From positions 1-6,900 of the forward strand of contig CAZQKL010000101.1 of NCBI GenBank assembly GCA_964593895.1: a stretch of DNA of 6,900 nt. Reading direction: 5' to 3'. Each line of letters begins with the position of its first letter. The stretch's first letter is position 1. The DNA comes from CAZQKL01 sp964593895 [NCBI: uncultured bacterium] (lineage in GTDB: Bacteria; DYJV01). This document shows, in pieces, positions 6,640 to 6,900 of the stretch. The translations under genes and the position numbers were made by a program. The notes under the pieces were generated by a model, which ran no database searches, was not told the DNA's origin, and worked only from the letters and a program-made list of their open reading frames with translations.

Positions 6640-6900
6640 TCAATGAAGATTTTTATAAATATTTTTTAAATCTTCAAATTTTAAAATTATTGATTCTATT
6701 TCTTTATTTTTTACAAAATTTTCAATGCTTATACAAATAGATGAAATTTCATTAAAACCTATATTTGCAGAAGCACCTTTTAATGTGTGTGCAGTTTTAT
6801 AAATTATATCAAAATTTCTTTCTTTTATTGCTTTTTCAAAGTTTGTTAAACTTTCATTAAAAGTTTCTTTAAATGATTCTAAAATATTCTGCAATAATTG
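6640..6900 (-). CDS. HPt (histidine phosphotransfer) domain protein, N-terminus beyond the window
   Basis: Phosphorelay domain that accepts a phosphoryl group from one receiver domain and passes it to another. The visible 86 residues are almost entirely one HPt four-helix bundle, with the signature AHTLKGASANIG; the phosphorylated residue is the His of AHTLKG, encoded at 6787-6789. A second conserved stretch with Cys and Glu (SSICISIENF) follows, as in typical HPt domains. The frame stays open past the right edge, reading QLLQNILESF, so the TTG at 6892-6894 is internal. The protein is therefore either a stand-alone HPt of about 100-120 aa or the C-terminal end of a hybrid kinase or multidomain regulator. 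The stop is TGA at 6640-6642. It faces the housekeeping operon and is unlikely to share its function. Confidence 0.88.
   Translation of the reverse strand, partial: QLLQNILESFKETFNESLTNFEKAIKERNFDIIYKTAHTLKGASANIGFNEISSICISIENFVKNKEIESIILKFEDLKNIYKNLH

Noticed and set aside
6644-6676. 9-bp perfect inverted repeat (TGAAGATTT / AAATCTTCA, 15-nt loop) as a terminator of the + strand operon
   Set aside because: It lies within the HPt coding sequence, has few G-C pairs, and no T run follows on either strand. Chance is likely in AT-rich DNA, though a weak role cannot be excluded.
6892-6894. TTG on the - strand as the start codon of the HPt gene
   Set aside because: The frame continues without a stop to base 6900, and HPt domains normally have more residues before this point.

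Overview
The window is an AT-rich (roughly 30% GC by eye), very tightly packed stretch of bacterial housekeeping DNA. Seven genes lie head to tail on the + strand, and one partial gene converges on them from the right edge. The order is cmk (5' end cut off) - ispH - rpsA - CaCA-family cation exchanger - sppA - hisD - a 116-aa unknown protein. On the - strand, an HPt phosphotransfer domain runs off the right edge.

The cmk-ispH-rpsA core, with sppA close behind, is a familiar order in several Gram-negative-type lineages, and S1 is the full six-domain form. Arg codons are almost all AGA/AGG and the proteins are rich in Lys, Glu and Ile. Together these suggest a low-GC, possibly thermophilic bacterium outside the classical Firmicutes. 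A Thermodesulfovibrio-like Nitrospirota or a related anaerobe would fit, but this is inference; no rRNA or other lineage marker is present.

Layout: 1-614 is cytidylate kinase, whose P-loop lies just off the left edge. 595-1443 is IspH, the last enzyme of the MEP isoprenoid pathway. 1445-3109 is ribosomal protein S1. 3109-4092 is a ten-helix Na+/Ca2+-exchanger-like membrane protein. 4102-4986 is the signal peptide peptidase SppA. 4990-6270 is histidinol dehydrogenase. 6260-6610 is an unknown small protein with a Cys/His-containing N-terminus. 6611-6639 is a short convergent gap. 6640-6900 is the HPt domain.

Gene junctions range from a 20-nt overlap to a 9-nt gap, and every complete + strand gene has an in-frame stop close upstream that fixes its start. 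The seven + strand genes therefore look like one transcription unit with extensive translational coupling. There is no room for an internal promoter except inside coding sequence. The products do not form one pathway (nucleotide salvage, isoprenoids, translation, ion transport, membrane proteolysis, histidine synthesis), so this is best read as a growth-linked housekeeping operon. I see no mobile element, CRISPR array, tRNA, rRNA or riboswitch, and no clear undescribed system. The most open item is the 116-aa protein coupled to hisD.
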